Positions 50,507 through 59,799 of a stretch of 64,000 nt of DNA are shown here, one piece after another. Source of the DNA: Streptomyces rimosus (GTDB taxonomy: Bacteria; Actinomycetota; Actinomycetes; Streptomycetales; Streptomycetaceae); the NCBI RefSeq assembly GCF_008704655.1, contig NZ_CP023688.1:6330001-6394000 (forward strand), read 5' to 3'. Position numbers and translations under genes: made by a program. The notes under the pieces are model-generated. The model ran no database searches. It was not told where the DNA came from and was given only the letters and a program-made list of their open reading frames with translations. Within the stretch, counting starts at the first letter, position 1. Every line of letters starts with the position of its first letter.

Positions 50507-51708
50507 CCGCTCCGCCCCACGCACGACCGGCCCGGCGCCCCACCGTGTCTCCGGCACGGCGCCGGGCCGGCCTGGCTGTCCTCGCCACCATGACGTTCGT
50601 GGTCGTCACCACCGAGATGCTGCCGGTCGGCCTGCTGACCTTGATCAGCGACGATCTGGGGGCTGCGCGATCACGGGTGGGACTGCTGGTCACCGTCTAC
50701 GCCTTCACCGTCGGGCTGACCGCGGCCCCGCTCACCACCTGGACCGCGGGCTGGCCGCGCAAGCGCCTTTTCGTCGCGGTGGGTGCGGTCTTCTTCCTGG
50801 GGACCGTGCTCTGCGGGCTCGCGGTGAACTACCCGATGCTGGCGATCGGCCGGCTCGTCTGCGGCACCGCCCACGGAGTCTTCTGGTCGATCGTCGCCGG
50901 GTACGCCGCCGCGCTCGCCGGGCCGGAACACGCCGGCCGCGCGACATCCATCGTCTTCGCGGGAAACTCGGCGGCCCTCGTACTGGGCGTACCTTTGGGG
51001 ACCGCTCTCGGCGGCGCCGTAGGGTGGCGCGGCGCCTTCTGCGCCGTGGCGGCCCTCGGTCTCGGGGCGCTCGCCGCCGCCCTGTGGCTCCTTCCGGGCA
51101 TCCCGGAACGCCGCGCCTCGCGCTCCAGCAGTCTCTCCGGCGTGCTGCGCCTGCCCGGCCTGCGGCCCGTGGTGGCGGCAACCGCGCTGCTCGTTCTGGG
51201 GCACTTCACGGTCTACACCTACGTGACGCCCCTGCTGCACGACGTCGGCGCCTTCAGTGAGGCTGCCATCGGCATGCTGCTGGCCCTGTACGGCCTGGCC
51301 GGCTTCCTGGGTACGTGGCTCGGCGGCGCCCTGGCGGACCGCCGGCCACAGCCGGCCCTGCTCGGCACCATCGCACTGATGGCGGCCGCACTGCTCCTGC
51401 TCGGTGCGGGCATTCGCCTGCAACCGCTCGCTGTTGCCGCCGTGGCCCTGTGGGGCATCGCTTTCGCCGCCCTGCCGGTATCCCTGCAAGCAAGCGTTCT
51501 CCGCCTGGCCGGCACCGCCCCCGATGCGGCGTCTTCCTGGTACGTGGCCGCGTTCAACCTGGGCATCGGAGGCGGGGCCCTGACGGGCGGGCTGCTGAGC
51601 GCCACCACAGTGGCGGCGCTCCCGTGGGCGGCTCTGATCACCGTGCTGCCGGCCGTCGCCCTCGTCCGGACGAGACGGGCAGCCCTGCCCCGTCTACTGC
51701 CAAGGTAG
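50503..51708 (+). CDS. MFS exporter, DHA1 type
   Basis: Efflux permease of 401 aa, 12 membrane segments, AraJ/YdhP-like. Early VVTTEMLPVGLLTLISDDLG (~33-52) and the central GLAGFLGTWLGGALADRRPQ motif (~265) are typical. GTG 50503 overlaps the hydrolase stop (GTGA). Expected to export the compound sensed by MerR or a product of the hydrolase. Confidence 0.92.
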   Translation: MTAPPHARPARRPTVSPARRRAGLAVLATMTFVVVTTEMLPVGLLTLISDDLGAARSRVGLLVTVYAFTVGLTAAPLTTWTAGWPRKRLFVAVGAVFFLGTVLCGLAVNYPMLAIGRLVCGTAHGVFWSIVAGYAAALAGPEHAGRATSIVFAGNSAALVLGVPLGTALGGAVGWRGAFCAVAALGLGALAAALWLLPGIPERRASRSSSLSGVLRLPGLRPVVAATALLVLGHFTVYTYVTPLLHDVGAFSEAAIGMLLALYGLAGFLGTWLGGALADRRPQPALLGTIALMAAALLLLGAGIRLQPLAVAAVALWGIAFAALPVSLQASVLRLAGTAPDAASSWYVAAFNLGIGGGALTGGLLSATTVAALPWAALITVLPAVALVRTRRAALPRLLPR

Positions 51709-51941
51709 GTACCGGACTTACGGCGGCACCGGGCGCAGGCTCCGGCCCTTGCCCGAGGTCCGCGTCTGCGGCGTCCGCGCAGGAGACGGCCCGTTGCTCG
51801 CATCAGCCGGCGCGCTCGGCGGGAATTGCAGGTCAGGGCGATTGTCAGACCCCTGGTGCATGCTCTTCGTACAGGGCTTCCGCAAGCCGGCGGCTCACGG
51901 CCCTGCGGCCGTAACCTGCGCCCGTCCCCGAGGAGTCGTCC

Positions 51942-52226
51942 ATGATCATCGTATCCGGCAAGCTCCACATCGCCCCCGAAGCCCGCACCGCGTACCTGGC
52001 CAACTGTGACGCGGTGGCCGAACAGGCCCGTAAGTCCCCCGGCTGCCTGGACTACGCCCTCTCGGCCGACCGCCTCGATCCCGCCCGGATCAACGTGTAC
52101 GAACGCTGGGAATCCGACGCCCACCTTGCCGCGTTCCGCGGCGCAGGACCCGAGCCGGAGCAGGCGGCCGAGATCCTCAGCGAGGAGGTGAGCAAGTACC
52201 GAATATCCGGGGTGGAGGCGGCGTAG
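51942..52226 (+). CDS. ABM-domain (antibiotic biosynthesis monooxygenase-like) protein
   Basis: Small dimeric ferredoxin-like-fold protein of 94 aa: IIVSGKLHIAPEARTAYLAN (~2-21), SPGCLDYALSADRLDPARIN (~32-51), VYERWESDAHLAAF (~52-65). Such proteins oxygenate quinols or act as accessory dimers. GAGGAG upstream of ATG 51942. Alone; preceded by 233 bp without a gene. Confidence 0.9.
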   Translation: MIIVSGKLHIAPEARTAYLANCDAVAEQARKSPGCLDYALSADRLDPARINVYERWESDAHLAAFRGAGPEPEQAAEILSEEVSKYRISGVEAA

Positions 52227-52305
52227 GGGCCGATTCGCTGTGCGTGGACTTGCGGTGTTTGCGTTGGGCCATGGGGCACCGTTCCCAGGCCGACCGTGCC
52301 GAGGT

Positions 52306-52581
52306 CTAGTGGGGGCCCGGGTTCGCTCCAGCGCCGACCGGTGACATCTGCTTTGTAAGAACAGCCGTTCCGGGTTCGAGCGCAGGAGAGGCCGGTTGCC
52401 TCTGCGGTTCCGCGTTGAGGCCGACGAGGAAGTAGGCCCAGGCGGTGGGGGAGAGGTGGAGGGTGGGGCCGGTGGGGTGGTTGGTGTCTCGGATGGTGAT
52501 GGTGTGGCGGGTGGTGGCTACTTCGACGCACTCTTCAAGGTGATTGCTGTGACTGGGCTTACGAAATCTCGGGGTGGTCAT
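52306..52581 (-). CDS. DUF397 protein (second copy, extended)
   Basis: DUF397 domain in residues ~5-58 (RKPSHSNHLEECVEVATT, IRDTNHPTGPTLHLSPTAWA), 91 aa in all, with a Pro/Ala-rich tail not found in its neighbour. Starts 3 bp after the stop of the first DUF397 gene. These small proteins pair with XRE regulators in Streptomyces development modules and probably act as their partners or inhibitors. Confidence 0.85.
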   Translation of the reverse strand: MTTPRFRKPSHSNHLEECVEVATTRHTITIRDTNHPTGPTLHLSPTAWAYFLVGLNAEPQRQPASPALEPGTAVLTKQMSPVGAGANPGPH

Positions 52582-52584
52582 GGT

Positions 52585-52767
52585 TCATGACTCCGTGTGC
52601 AGTGTGGTGAGGAAGGCTGCCCATGCGGTGGCGCTGACGCGCAGGGTTGGGCTGTCGGGGCGCTTGGAGTCGCGTATGGCGACCACCTCGGTGGGGCCGA
52701 CGCCGACTTCAACGCACTCGTGCTCCGGGTTGCTGTAACTGGACTTGCGGTAGCTGAACTCCGGCAT
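52585..52767 (-). CDS. DUF397 protein (first copy)
   Basis: Standard-length DUF397 protein of 60 aa: FSYRKSSYSNPEHECVEVGV, IRDSKRPDSPTLRVSATAWA. Starts 3 bp after the XRE stop, so it is co-translated with the regulator. Confidence 0.93.
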   Translation of the reverse strand: MPEFSYRKSSYSNPEHECVEVGVGPTEVVAIRDSKRPDSPTLRVSATAWAAFLTTLHTES

Positions 52768-52770
52768 GGT

Positions 52771-53622
52771 TCACAGATCCTTGCAAAGGCTGCTGATGAA
52801 TGTTCGTGACTCGCACTCTCGCAGAGCGTGTGCGGTGATCTTCTCGAACATCGCATCATGCTCGGCAGCTTCCCGTCCGCCCTCGATCCACGCCTGCGTG
52901 CGGGGGATTTCGATGTACACGACGTCCATGGCGCCTGGTTCGGCGAACGAGAGGATGTTGAACCCGCAGTCGATGCCGCTCTTAGCTCCTGCGCTGAAGG
53001 GGACCACCCGGATCGAGACGTTGGGCTTCTCTGCCATCGACGCCAGGTGGTTCAGCTGGCCGCGCATCACGCCTGGCCCACCGACGAGGTTTCTGAGCAC
53101 TGCCTCGTAGACCACTGCCCGCAGGTGAAGAGGGTTGTCGCCTTCAAGTCGCCGTTGGCGAGACAGCCGTGCGGTCACGAAGTGCTCGTCCGGGTTGAGG
53201 GCGCGCACGTAGCCTTCGCTTTGCAGCAGGCCCGGAACGTACGCGATCTGCCAGGTCTTGATCGCAGTAGCGGCGCTTTCCAGGCTGACGTACTCCCTCA
53301 TCGCGGGAGCGACTGGTGCGCTGCTCCACCACCCCTTGGCCTTGCGACGGTCACGGTCGACTCGGGCCAGTTCGAGGAGGCCGCCGACGACGGTAGGGTC
53401 CTCCACCTCGTACAGGTCGCACAGGATGCGGATGTCCGGATCGCGCATCGGAGCCCAGCCGCTCTCCATTTTGGCGACCTTGCCTGTGGAGGCGCTCAGG
53501 GCCCGAGCGGCCTGACTCTGGGTTAGGCCGGCCGCTGTACGAAGGGCGAGCAACTCCCCTCCCAGGCGTCGTCCCAGCACGGTCGATACCCGATTGCCTT
53601 GCGCTGACTGAGCTTGCTGCAC
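52771..53622 (-). CDS. XRE-family regulator with DUF5753 domain
   Basis: Regulator of 283 aa. Helix-turn-helix at ~13-70 (LGGELLALRTAAGLTQSQAA, ALSASTGKVAKMESG), then the DUF5753 domain with IKTWQIAYVPGLLQSEGYVR (~120-140) and the end segment VVYIEIPR. GTG 53622 has GGAGGG upstream; no in-frame ATG is available. Heads the XRE-DUF397-DUF397 operon and is divergent from a HATPase-fold gene, the WhiJ/BldB-like module layout. Confidence 0.92.
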   Translation of the reverse strand: MQQAQSAQGNRVSTVLGRRLGGELLALRTAAGLTQSQAARALSASTGKVAKMESGWAPMRDPDIRILCDLYEVEDPTVVGGLLELARVDRDRRKAKGWWSSAPVAPAMREYVSLESAATAIKTWQIAYVPGLLQSEGYVRALNPDEHFVTARLSRQRRLEGDNPLHLRAVVYEAVLRNLVGGPGVMRGQLNHLASMAEKPNVSIRVVPFSAGAKSGIDCGFNILSFAEPGAMDVVYIEIPRTQAWIEGGREAAEHDAMFEKITAHALRECESRTFISSLCKDL

Positions 53623-53713
53623 GGTGTAGCCATCCCTCCGCCGATGAGCGCTCAGTTTGGGGTCGGCTACGGGCCGTGTGCAACCTGGATGGGTGAAAGT
53701 TTCCCTGGCTCGA

Positions 53714-53742
53714 TTGAACAAGCGCGGCGGCGGGTCTACCGT
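53714..53742 (+). promoter_or_regulatory. Promoter of HATPase-fold gene
   Basis: TTGAAC (53714-53719), 17-base spacer, TACCGT (53737-53742), about 80 bp before the start. Matches the vegetative sigma pattern well. Confidence 0.6.
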
Positions 53743-54230
53743 CCGTAACGAACGAACTGCTCGCGCGGCCGCATCAGTTGGCGCAAGGGTGCGCGCTGCT
53801 CGTACCCGGAGGTGGCCGTAGATGATCTCTCCGCATGACCCCGTGGAAACCGTCCTCTACGAGGACCTGCTCGATTACACGCCGTTCCCCAGGAGCGTGC
53901 GGCTCGCGCGGTACCGGATGGCGCGGCTGCTGTGGGAATGGGGGTACGGACATCTCGTGGACGACGCCGAGTTGCTCGTGTCGGAGCTGCTCACGAACGC
54001 GATCACGCACGGCAGGGTGCCCGGTCGGCTGGTGCGGGTACATCTGACGGTCGGCAAAGACGTGCTGCGACTGGCGGTCAGTGACGCGCGAGGGGAAGCG
54101 CGGCCGTGCGTACGGGAGGCAGGGGACGACGCCCCCGGAGGGCTTGGGCTGCTGCTCGTACAGGAACTGGCCGCGCGGTGGGGCGTACGGGACCGGGAGA
54201 TCGGCAAGACCGTGTGGTGTGAGCTGGACG

Positions 54231-54983
<753 letters not shown>

Positions 54984-55482
54984 GGAGACGTTGTCGCATC
55001 GGACGCCGGGCCCGGCAAGACGGCGTACCGTACCGGCCGGTGGCGCCCGTCCCGCGGGTACGCCAGGGCCGCCGGTCCCGGGGCGTACGCCTGCGGAAGC
55101 GTGGCGCGCGGTGAGCGCTTTTCGTATCAGCTGAATCCGTGCGCGTACAGGGTGGACGCCTCGGGTGAGGGGCATATGCGGGTGTCCGGGGGGCGCGGTC
55201 GGGCATGCCATGGATGAGCTGGTCGGCGCGGTGCGTCCGCGGGTGGCCGTATCGCTTAGTGGCAGACGGGACGGCGGGTGGCGCCGTCGGCGTCGGGCGC
55301 CCGTCCCTTGATTCATCGCCGACCCGGCAAGCGGCCGCGGCGCACCACGTGAGGCCGCCTCCGTACAGCCGTACCGCCGTACGGGCGGGCCTTCGTACCG
55401 GACAGCGGACGCGGACCGGCAAGCGGATCACCGGCCCCACGGCCGTCGGCTCTCCACCTCACCAGTAGGAAGGAGCATCGCC
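54984..55482. other. Gap without recognised gene
   Basis: Between divergent genes, 499 bp. No frame with convincing coding character or conserved motif. The end carries AGGAAGGAG at 55467-55475 for the next gene. Promoters of both flanking genes should lie here but are not evident. Confidence 0.5.
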
Positions 55483-56046
55483 ATGTACCCCAATGCCCTG
55501 GACACCTTCGTCGCTTCCGTGAAGCACCAGCGCGAGATGGTGATCGTCCACCGGGTCACCGGTGGCTACCTCACGCACAACGGTGACCTCCAGATCGAGA
55601 CCGATCCCATCGACAAGATCGACAACAAGCGGCACCTGTGGGTGGTCCATCTGGAGGGTTACTACAAGAACAACACCGTTTACAGCTTCGAGAACAAGAG
55701 GGAGGGCAAACGGCTGGCGATCAACCCCGACGACCCGCGGGACGGGATGCGGTTCACGGACGCCCAGGACCCCAAGGGCAAGCTCACCAAGGAGATGGAG
55801 GCGCAGCGCTTCTATGTGCTGCCGATGTGCAACGGCGGCTACTCCATCGTGCCCTTCCTCGCGCCCGATCTGGGGCTGATGCCGATGGGCAACCGGCCCA
55901 CCCCTCCCGCCTGCGACCGGCCGTCACCCCACTACGGCGGGCAGTCCTCGGACAACGGCGCGCACGACTTCGTCCGGCCGCCGGAGCAGCCGCCGCGGGA
56001 GGACCCCACGAATCAGGAGCTCCAGCCCCCGGGTTCCGGGAAGTAG
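55483..56046 (+). CDS. Orphan protein, possible beta-trefoil
   Basis: Not recognised. 187 aa: a compact, likely beta-rich domain at ~1-130 rich in Lys, Asn and aromatic residues (HLWVVHLEGYYKNNTVYSFE, then NKREGKRLAINPDDPRDG) and a disordered Pro-rich tail (~135-187). The spacing of W, SFEN..GK.LAI and FYVLP..NGGYSIVP resembles ricin-type beta-trefoil repeats, which is inference only. No signal peptide. Strong ribosome site AGGAAGGAG. Codon use is less GC-biased than around it. Confidence 0.7.
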   Translation: MYPNALDTFVASVKHQREMVIVHRVTGGYLTHNGDLQIETDPIDKIDNKRHLWVVHLEGYYKNNTVYSFENKREGKRLAINPDDPRDGMRFTDAQDPKGKLTKEMEAQRFYVLPMCNGGYSIVPFLAPDLGLMPMGNRPTPPACDRPSPHYGGQSSDNGAHDFVRPPEQPPREDPTNQELQPPGSGK

Positions 56047-56076
56047 GAAGCGAGAAGCAAGGGGCGGGCCCCGGAA

Positions 56077-56325
56077 CTACTCCGGTACGCCCTCGCCGGA
56101 CAGGGCGCATGGCCCAGGGCGGGACATCCGCGTGCCGGCGTAGTCGCCGGGGCGCGTTCCCTGTCGGCGGGCGCGCCAGACCACGACGTTGCACGTGGCC
56201 GAGCTGAACAGCCCGAAAATTCCGATGCCGATATGCCATGCGTCACCGAACCGCACAGCGGTGACTGCCGCGACGAGCGCGCAGACGAGCGAGCATGCGG
56301 CGAGTATCCGTCCGAGAATCAACAA
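56077..56325 (-). CDS. Small membrane protein, unknown
   Basis: Up to 82 aa with two hydrophobic helices (~4-24 and ~30-50) and a basic tail RRQGTRPGDYAGTRMSRPG. The start would be TTG at 56325 and is uncertain. Converges on the orphan gene. Support is the hydrophobic pattern only. Confidence 0.4.
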   Translation of the reverse strand: MLILGRILAACSLVCALVAAVTAVRFGDAWHIGIGIFGLFSSATCNVVVWRARRQGTRPGDYAGTRMSRPGPCALSGEGVPE

Positions 56326-56718
56326 CAGCAGACCTTGAAGCAGTGTTCGGAAACGACCTTGGCCGCCGACGACGTTCCGGTGGCAAGGCCCGAGGAGGCC
56401 GCCGAAGACGCCTCACCCGGTTTCCGGGCCACCTGCGACGTCGGCAGCGACACCGAGCCCGCCCGCGGCGGCTCCTGCGCCGTTCATGAAGCAGGTCCTG
56501 TCCATACGGGTGGTCACCTGATCCGGGGCCGTCGGGCGGTCACCAGTCTGGGAACACCCCCACCCTGGTCGGCAGAAAGGCCACCTCATATGGCGTCGGT
56601 CACAAAGGCGCTTAAACGCCCGGTCAAGATCGTTTCGGTGCGGGGTAAATCAGACGGGGCGAATCTCCGCACGCCAAAGGGAAGTCACATTCCGGACCGC
56701 CCAAATGAGCCCTGATGT
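56326..56718. other. Gap with only a doubtful small ORF
   Basis: 393 bp at the 3' end of the APC permease gene. A plus-strand frame at 56590-56715 (41 aa, starting MASVTKALKRPVKIVSVRGK) has AAAGG nine bases before its ATG but no recognisable relatives. Otherwise nothing identified. Confidence 0.3.
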
Positions 56719-58626
56719 CTATGCCGACAACCGGAACCGCAACCGACAAATAGTCGCATCCGTAGTCCGCCGCACCGCGTGCGCGACGACCGCGCCGCGC
56801 TGGTTCTGGAGGAGGCGCTGCCACAGGTGGGCCGGTTCGACCTCGGGGATCAGGACCGTGACGCGGGTTCGGGGGTCGCGGTCGCGGAGTTCGCGTACGT
56901 AGGCGGCGATCGGGCGGCCCACCGTACGGGTCGCGGAGGGCAGGTCGAGGAGGTCGACGCCGGGGTTCCACAGTTCCCAGTCGCGGCGCAGTGACTCGGC
57001 CGCGCGGCGGTCCTCGGGGGCGGCGTAGGTGACGGTGACGGCCACCACCTCGTCGCCGAGCGAGACCGCCGCGTTCAGGGCCTCGCAGGTGAGTTTGGAC
57101 AGGTGGGAGACGGGGACGACGACCAGCGAGCGGTCGCGGTGCGGGGGTTCGGGGATGCGGCCCATTTGGAGGCGGTCCGCGATCCGGGCGTACGCCCGGT
57201 GGACCGCGCCGAAGCCGAGGACGAGGGCGGGCAGGGCGATGACGATCAGCCAGGCGCCCTCGGTGAACTTGGTGGCCGTCACGACGACCGCCGAGACGCC
57301 GGTCAGCAGCGCGCCGAAACCGTTCAGCACGGCCTTGCCGCGCCAGCCGGCGGACCTGGAACGTTCCTGCAGCCAGTGCCGCACCATGCCCACCTGGCAG
57401 ATGGTGAACCCGACGAACACGCCGATGGCGAAGAGCGGTACCAGGGTGTTCACGTCGCCGCCGGAGAAGACGAGGAGCACGGCGGCGACGGCGGCCAGCG
57501 CGAGGACGCCGTGCCGGTGCACCTGCCGGTCGGCCTTGAGGCCGAAGACGTGCGGCAGGTAGTTGTCGCGGGCCAGCAGGCTCATCAGGACGGGAAGCCC
57601 GCCGAACGAGGTGTTGGCGGCCAGCGCGAGCAGCACCATGGTGGCGAACTGGACCACGTAGAAGGCCCAGTTGTGGCCGAGCGAGGCGTCCGCGAGCTGC
57701 GCGAGGACGGTCACGCCCTCGACCGGCTGGAGGTGGAAGCGTCCGATGAGCACCGACAGGCCGATCAGCATCACGCCGAGCAGCGCGCCCAGGGCGACCT
57801 CGGTGCGCTGCGCGCGCTTGGCGGCGGGGGCGCGGAAGGACGGTACGGCGTTGGCCACCGCCTCGACGCCGGTCAGCGCCGAGCAGCCGGAGGCGAACGC
57901 CTTCAGGAGCAGGAGCGCGCCGACGGAGGTGGCGTTGCCGGACAGGACGGAGGCGTGGCCGTCGGCCGAGACCGTGGAGGCGGGCGCGTCGCGGAAGAGG
58001 CCGACCGCGACGACGGCGAGGATCGAGCCGACAAAGACGGCGGTCGGCAGGAGGAACGCCTTCGCCGAGTCGACGATGCCGCGCAGGTTCACCGCGGTCA
58101 CCAGGACGAGCACCGCCAGGCACAGCCACAGCCGCTGGCCGTACAGCGCCGGGAAGGCGGAGGTCAGCGCGGCGATGCCGGCCGTCACGGACACGGCGAC
58201 GTTCAGTACGTAGTCGAGGATCAGGGAGGCCGCGGCGACCAGGGCCGTACGGCGTCCGAGGTGGGTCCTGGCGACGGCGTACGAACCGCCGCCGTTCGGG
58301 AACGCCGCGATCACCTGGCGGTACGAGGCGACCAGGACCGCGAGCAGCGCCGCGATGCCGAGGGTCACGGGGAGGGTGAAGCCGAGGCCGTAGGCACCGG
58401 CGGTGGCCAGGACCAGGACGATCGACTCGGGCCCGTACGCCACCGACGCCATCGCGTCGAGGGAGAGGGCGGCGAGGCCCTGCACGGAGGTCAGACGGTG
58501 CCGGGCGTCCGGTTCGGGGGCCGGTGCGTGCGGCGCCGTCCCCAGGGGGGTGTTGTGGCCGGCGGCCCCGGTATCCGGTGGCTTCTGGCCTGCGGACCGG
58601 CCCGTGGCCTTCCACACCATCGACAT
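56719..58626 (-). CDS. APC-family permease, KimA-like potassium symporter
   Basis: Permease of 635 aa. About 12 membrane segments at ~50-470 with conserved ALSLDAMASVAYGPESIVLV (~54-73) and AFPNGGGSYAVARTHLG (~108-124), then a ~160-residue soluble C-terminal domain starting RDRSLVVVPVSHLSKLT. This size and layout is that of KimA/YdaO proton-potassium symporters rather than amino-acid carriers. No c-di-AMP riboswitch is evident upstream. The N-terminal 45 residues are a Pro/Gly-rich extension. Confidence 0.85.
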   Translation of the reverse strand: MSMVWKATGRSAGQKPPDTGAAGHNTPLGTAPHAPAPEPDARHRLTSVQGLAALSLDAMASVAYGPESIVLVLATAGAYGLGFTLPVTLGIAALLAVLVASYRQVIAAFPNGGGSYAVARTHLGRRTALVAAASLILDYVLNVAVSVTAGIAALTSAFPALYGQRLWLCLAVLVLVTAVNLRGIVDSAKAFLLPTAVFVGSILAVVAVGLFRDAPASTVSADGHASVLSGNATSVGALLLLKAFASGCSALTGVEAVANAVPSFRAPAAKRAQRTEVALGALLGVMLIGLSVLIGRFHLQPVEGVTVLAQLADASLGHNWAFYVVQFATMVLLALAANTSFGGLPVLMSLLARDNYLPHVFGLKADRQVHRHGVLALAAVAAVLLVFSGGDVNTLVPLFAIGVFVGFTICQVGMVRHWLQERSRSAGWRGKAVLNGFGALLTGVSAVVVTATKFTEGAWLIVIALPALVLGFGAVHRAYARIADRLQMGRIPEPPHRDRSLVVVPVSHLSKLTCEALNAAVSLGDEVVAVTVTYAAPEDRRAAESLRRDWELWNPGVDLLDLPSATRTVGRPIAAYVRELRDRDPRTRVTVLIPEVEPAHLWQRLLQNQRGAVVAHAVRRTTDATICRLRFRLSA

Positions 58627-59040
58627 CTTTCGCCGTACCTCCGTGCGCTGTGGGAAGAGAACCCTGATCGGGAAATGAACTCCGATGACCGGGGAGCGAC
58701 CACCGATGACCGAGGAAAGGCCCCCGGTGACCGGGTGGAGAACCCCGATGACAGGGCCAGCCCAGCGTGAGTGCTGATGCGGACGAACGCGCCGGTTCTT
58801 GGCGTGGCCTTTGCGGGTGGTCCGGGCATCTTCACGGGTTCTTGATGCCCGGTGGGGGCGGGCCGACGCGGATGGGTGGGTCCAGCACCGGGTGGGTGGG
58901 GCACTGGGTGGCGACGTGGCCGAAACCGGTACGAACGGATGGCATACGTGTCGTCAGCGCTGCGTAAAGGTTCGCCGTACCGTCATCAGCACCGCATCAA
59001 CGTCCCCGCCGTGCGGCCATCGCGGTCCTAGCCTCACGCC
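58627..59040. promoter_or_regulatory. Divergent gap with 21-bp tandem repeats
   Basis: 414 bp between the permease and the plus-strand membrane-protein gene. Its left part holds four 21-bp repeats (listed separately); the rest, 58771-59040, has no recognisable element. Confidence 0.5.
58678..58761. repeat. Four 21-bp tandem repeats upstream of the permease
   Basis: Unit core CC(G/A)(A/G)TGAC(C)G repeats with an exact 21-bp period: CCGATGACCGGGG, CCGATGACCGAGG, CCGGTGACCGGGT, CCGATGACAGGGC. Read on the plus strand they form part of a 31-codon frame (58675-58770) with repeating DDR units (SDDRG, TDDRG, PGDRV, PDDRA). The period of seven codons would suit either a repetitive peptide or a phased protein-binding site in the permease leader. 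Confidence 0.75.
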
Positions 59041-59703
59041 ATGGGACGGCGAAGCGAACCCGGGGGCGGGTCCACGGCCCACGGCGAGGGTGGCGAAGAC
59101 GACGGGGGCGCCCGCGCGGACGACGGCGCGCGGCGGGACCGGGAGGTGTGCGATGGACGGGATACGCGGGAGGGGTACGCCCTTCCACCCCCGGTGTACG
59201 GCCCGGCGGCGTACCGGGACCGCAACTGGGCGCCCGAATTGCGCGCGGCGGCCTGCGGTACGGCCACGGTGCTCGCCATCATGCTCACCGTCGATCTGGC
59301 CGCACACACCATCGACCCGCTGCGCGCGACCTGTTGGACGGCCATCGCGCTGGTGCTCTTCGCGGCGCTCTTCCCGGTACGGGTGACGGCCGGCGCGGAC
59401 TGGCTCGCCGTACGCGGCCTGCTGTGCGAGCACCGCGTCCGCACCGACCTGCTGGTCCTCGTACACCGCAGTGACGGAATGGCGCCCCGCCTGGTCCTGC
59501 GCGACGTCACGGGCAGCCGCGTCGAACTCGACCCCAAGGCCCTCACCGGCAACCCGGTCCTGTGGCACCTGCTGGACACCGGCGCCCGGCTCTCCCGCGA
59601 GCGCGGACTGCTGCGCTCGGGCGGCGAGGTGCTGCGGGAGCTGGGGGAGCGTATCGACGGGGACGGGGCCCGGGGGGTGTTCGAGGCGTCCGGGTTGAGG
59701 TGA
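59041..59703 (+). CDS. Membrane protein of unknown function
   Basis: Protein of 220 aa. A hydrophilic Gly/Asp/Arg-rich N-terminus (~1-60), two adjacent membrane helices (~70-112, CGTATVLAIMLTVDLAAHTI and the next) and a soluble domain with VRVTAGADWLAVRGLLCEHR resembling the bacterial PH-like fold that follows paired helices. The last codons lie in a 33-bp tandem repeat. ATG 59041. No functional context. Confidence 0.7.
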   Translation: MGRRSEPGGGSTAHGEGGEDDGGARADDGARRDREVCDGRDTREGYALPPPVYGPAAYRDRNWAPELRAAACGTATVLAIMLTVDLAAHTIDPLRATCWTAIALVLFAALFPVRVTAGADWLAVRGLLCEHRVRTDLLVLVHRSDGMAPRLVLRDVTGSRVELDPKALTGNPVLWHLLDTGARLSRERGLLRSGGEVLRELGERIDGDGARGVFEASGLR

Positions 59704-59761
59704 CCGAGGACCCCGGGGCGTCCGTGGATGAGGTGACCGAGGTACCCGGGGCGCCCGGGGC
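59696..59761. repeat. 33-bp tandem repeat at the end of the membrane-protein gene
   Basis: TGAGGTGACCGAGG-starting units at 59696-59728 and 59729-59761 differ at about five positions. The first unit contains the stop codon. Confidence 0.75.
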
Positions 59762-59769
59762 GAGGAGAC

Positions 59770-59792
59770 GGGCGGGCGGTGAGCGCCCGCCC
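59770..59792. terminator. Bidirectional terminator
   Basis: GGGCGGGCG (59770-59778) pairs with CGCCCGCCC (59784-59792) over a five-base loop, between convergent genes. Confidence 0.7.
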
Positions 59793-59799
59793 TCTCGGC

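Noticed and set aside
56590..56715. 41-codon plus-strand ORF with a fair ribosome site
   Set aside because: No recognisable family, position at the 3' end of a convergent gene and no coding signature; kept only as a remark on the gap.
58627..58800. c-di-AMP (ydaO-type) riboswitch before the KimA-like permease
   Set aside because: I looked for the conserved core and pseudoknot segments and saw only the 21-bp repeats.
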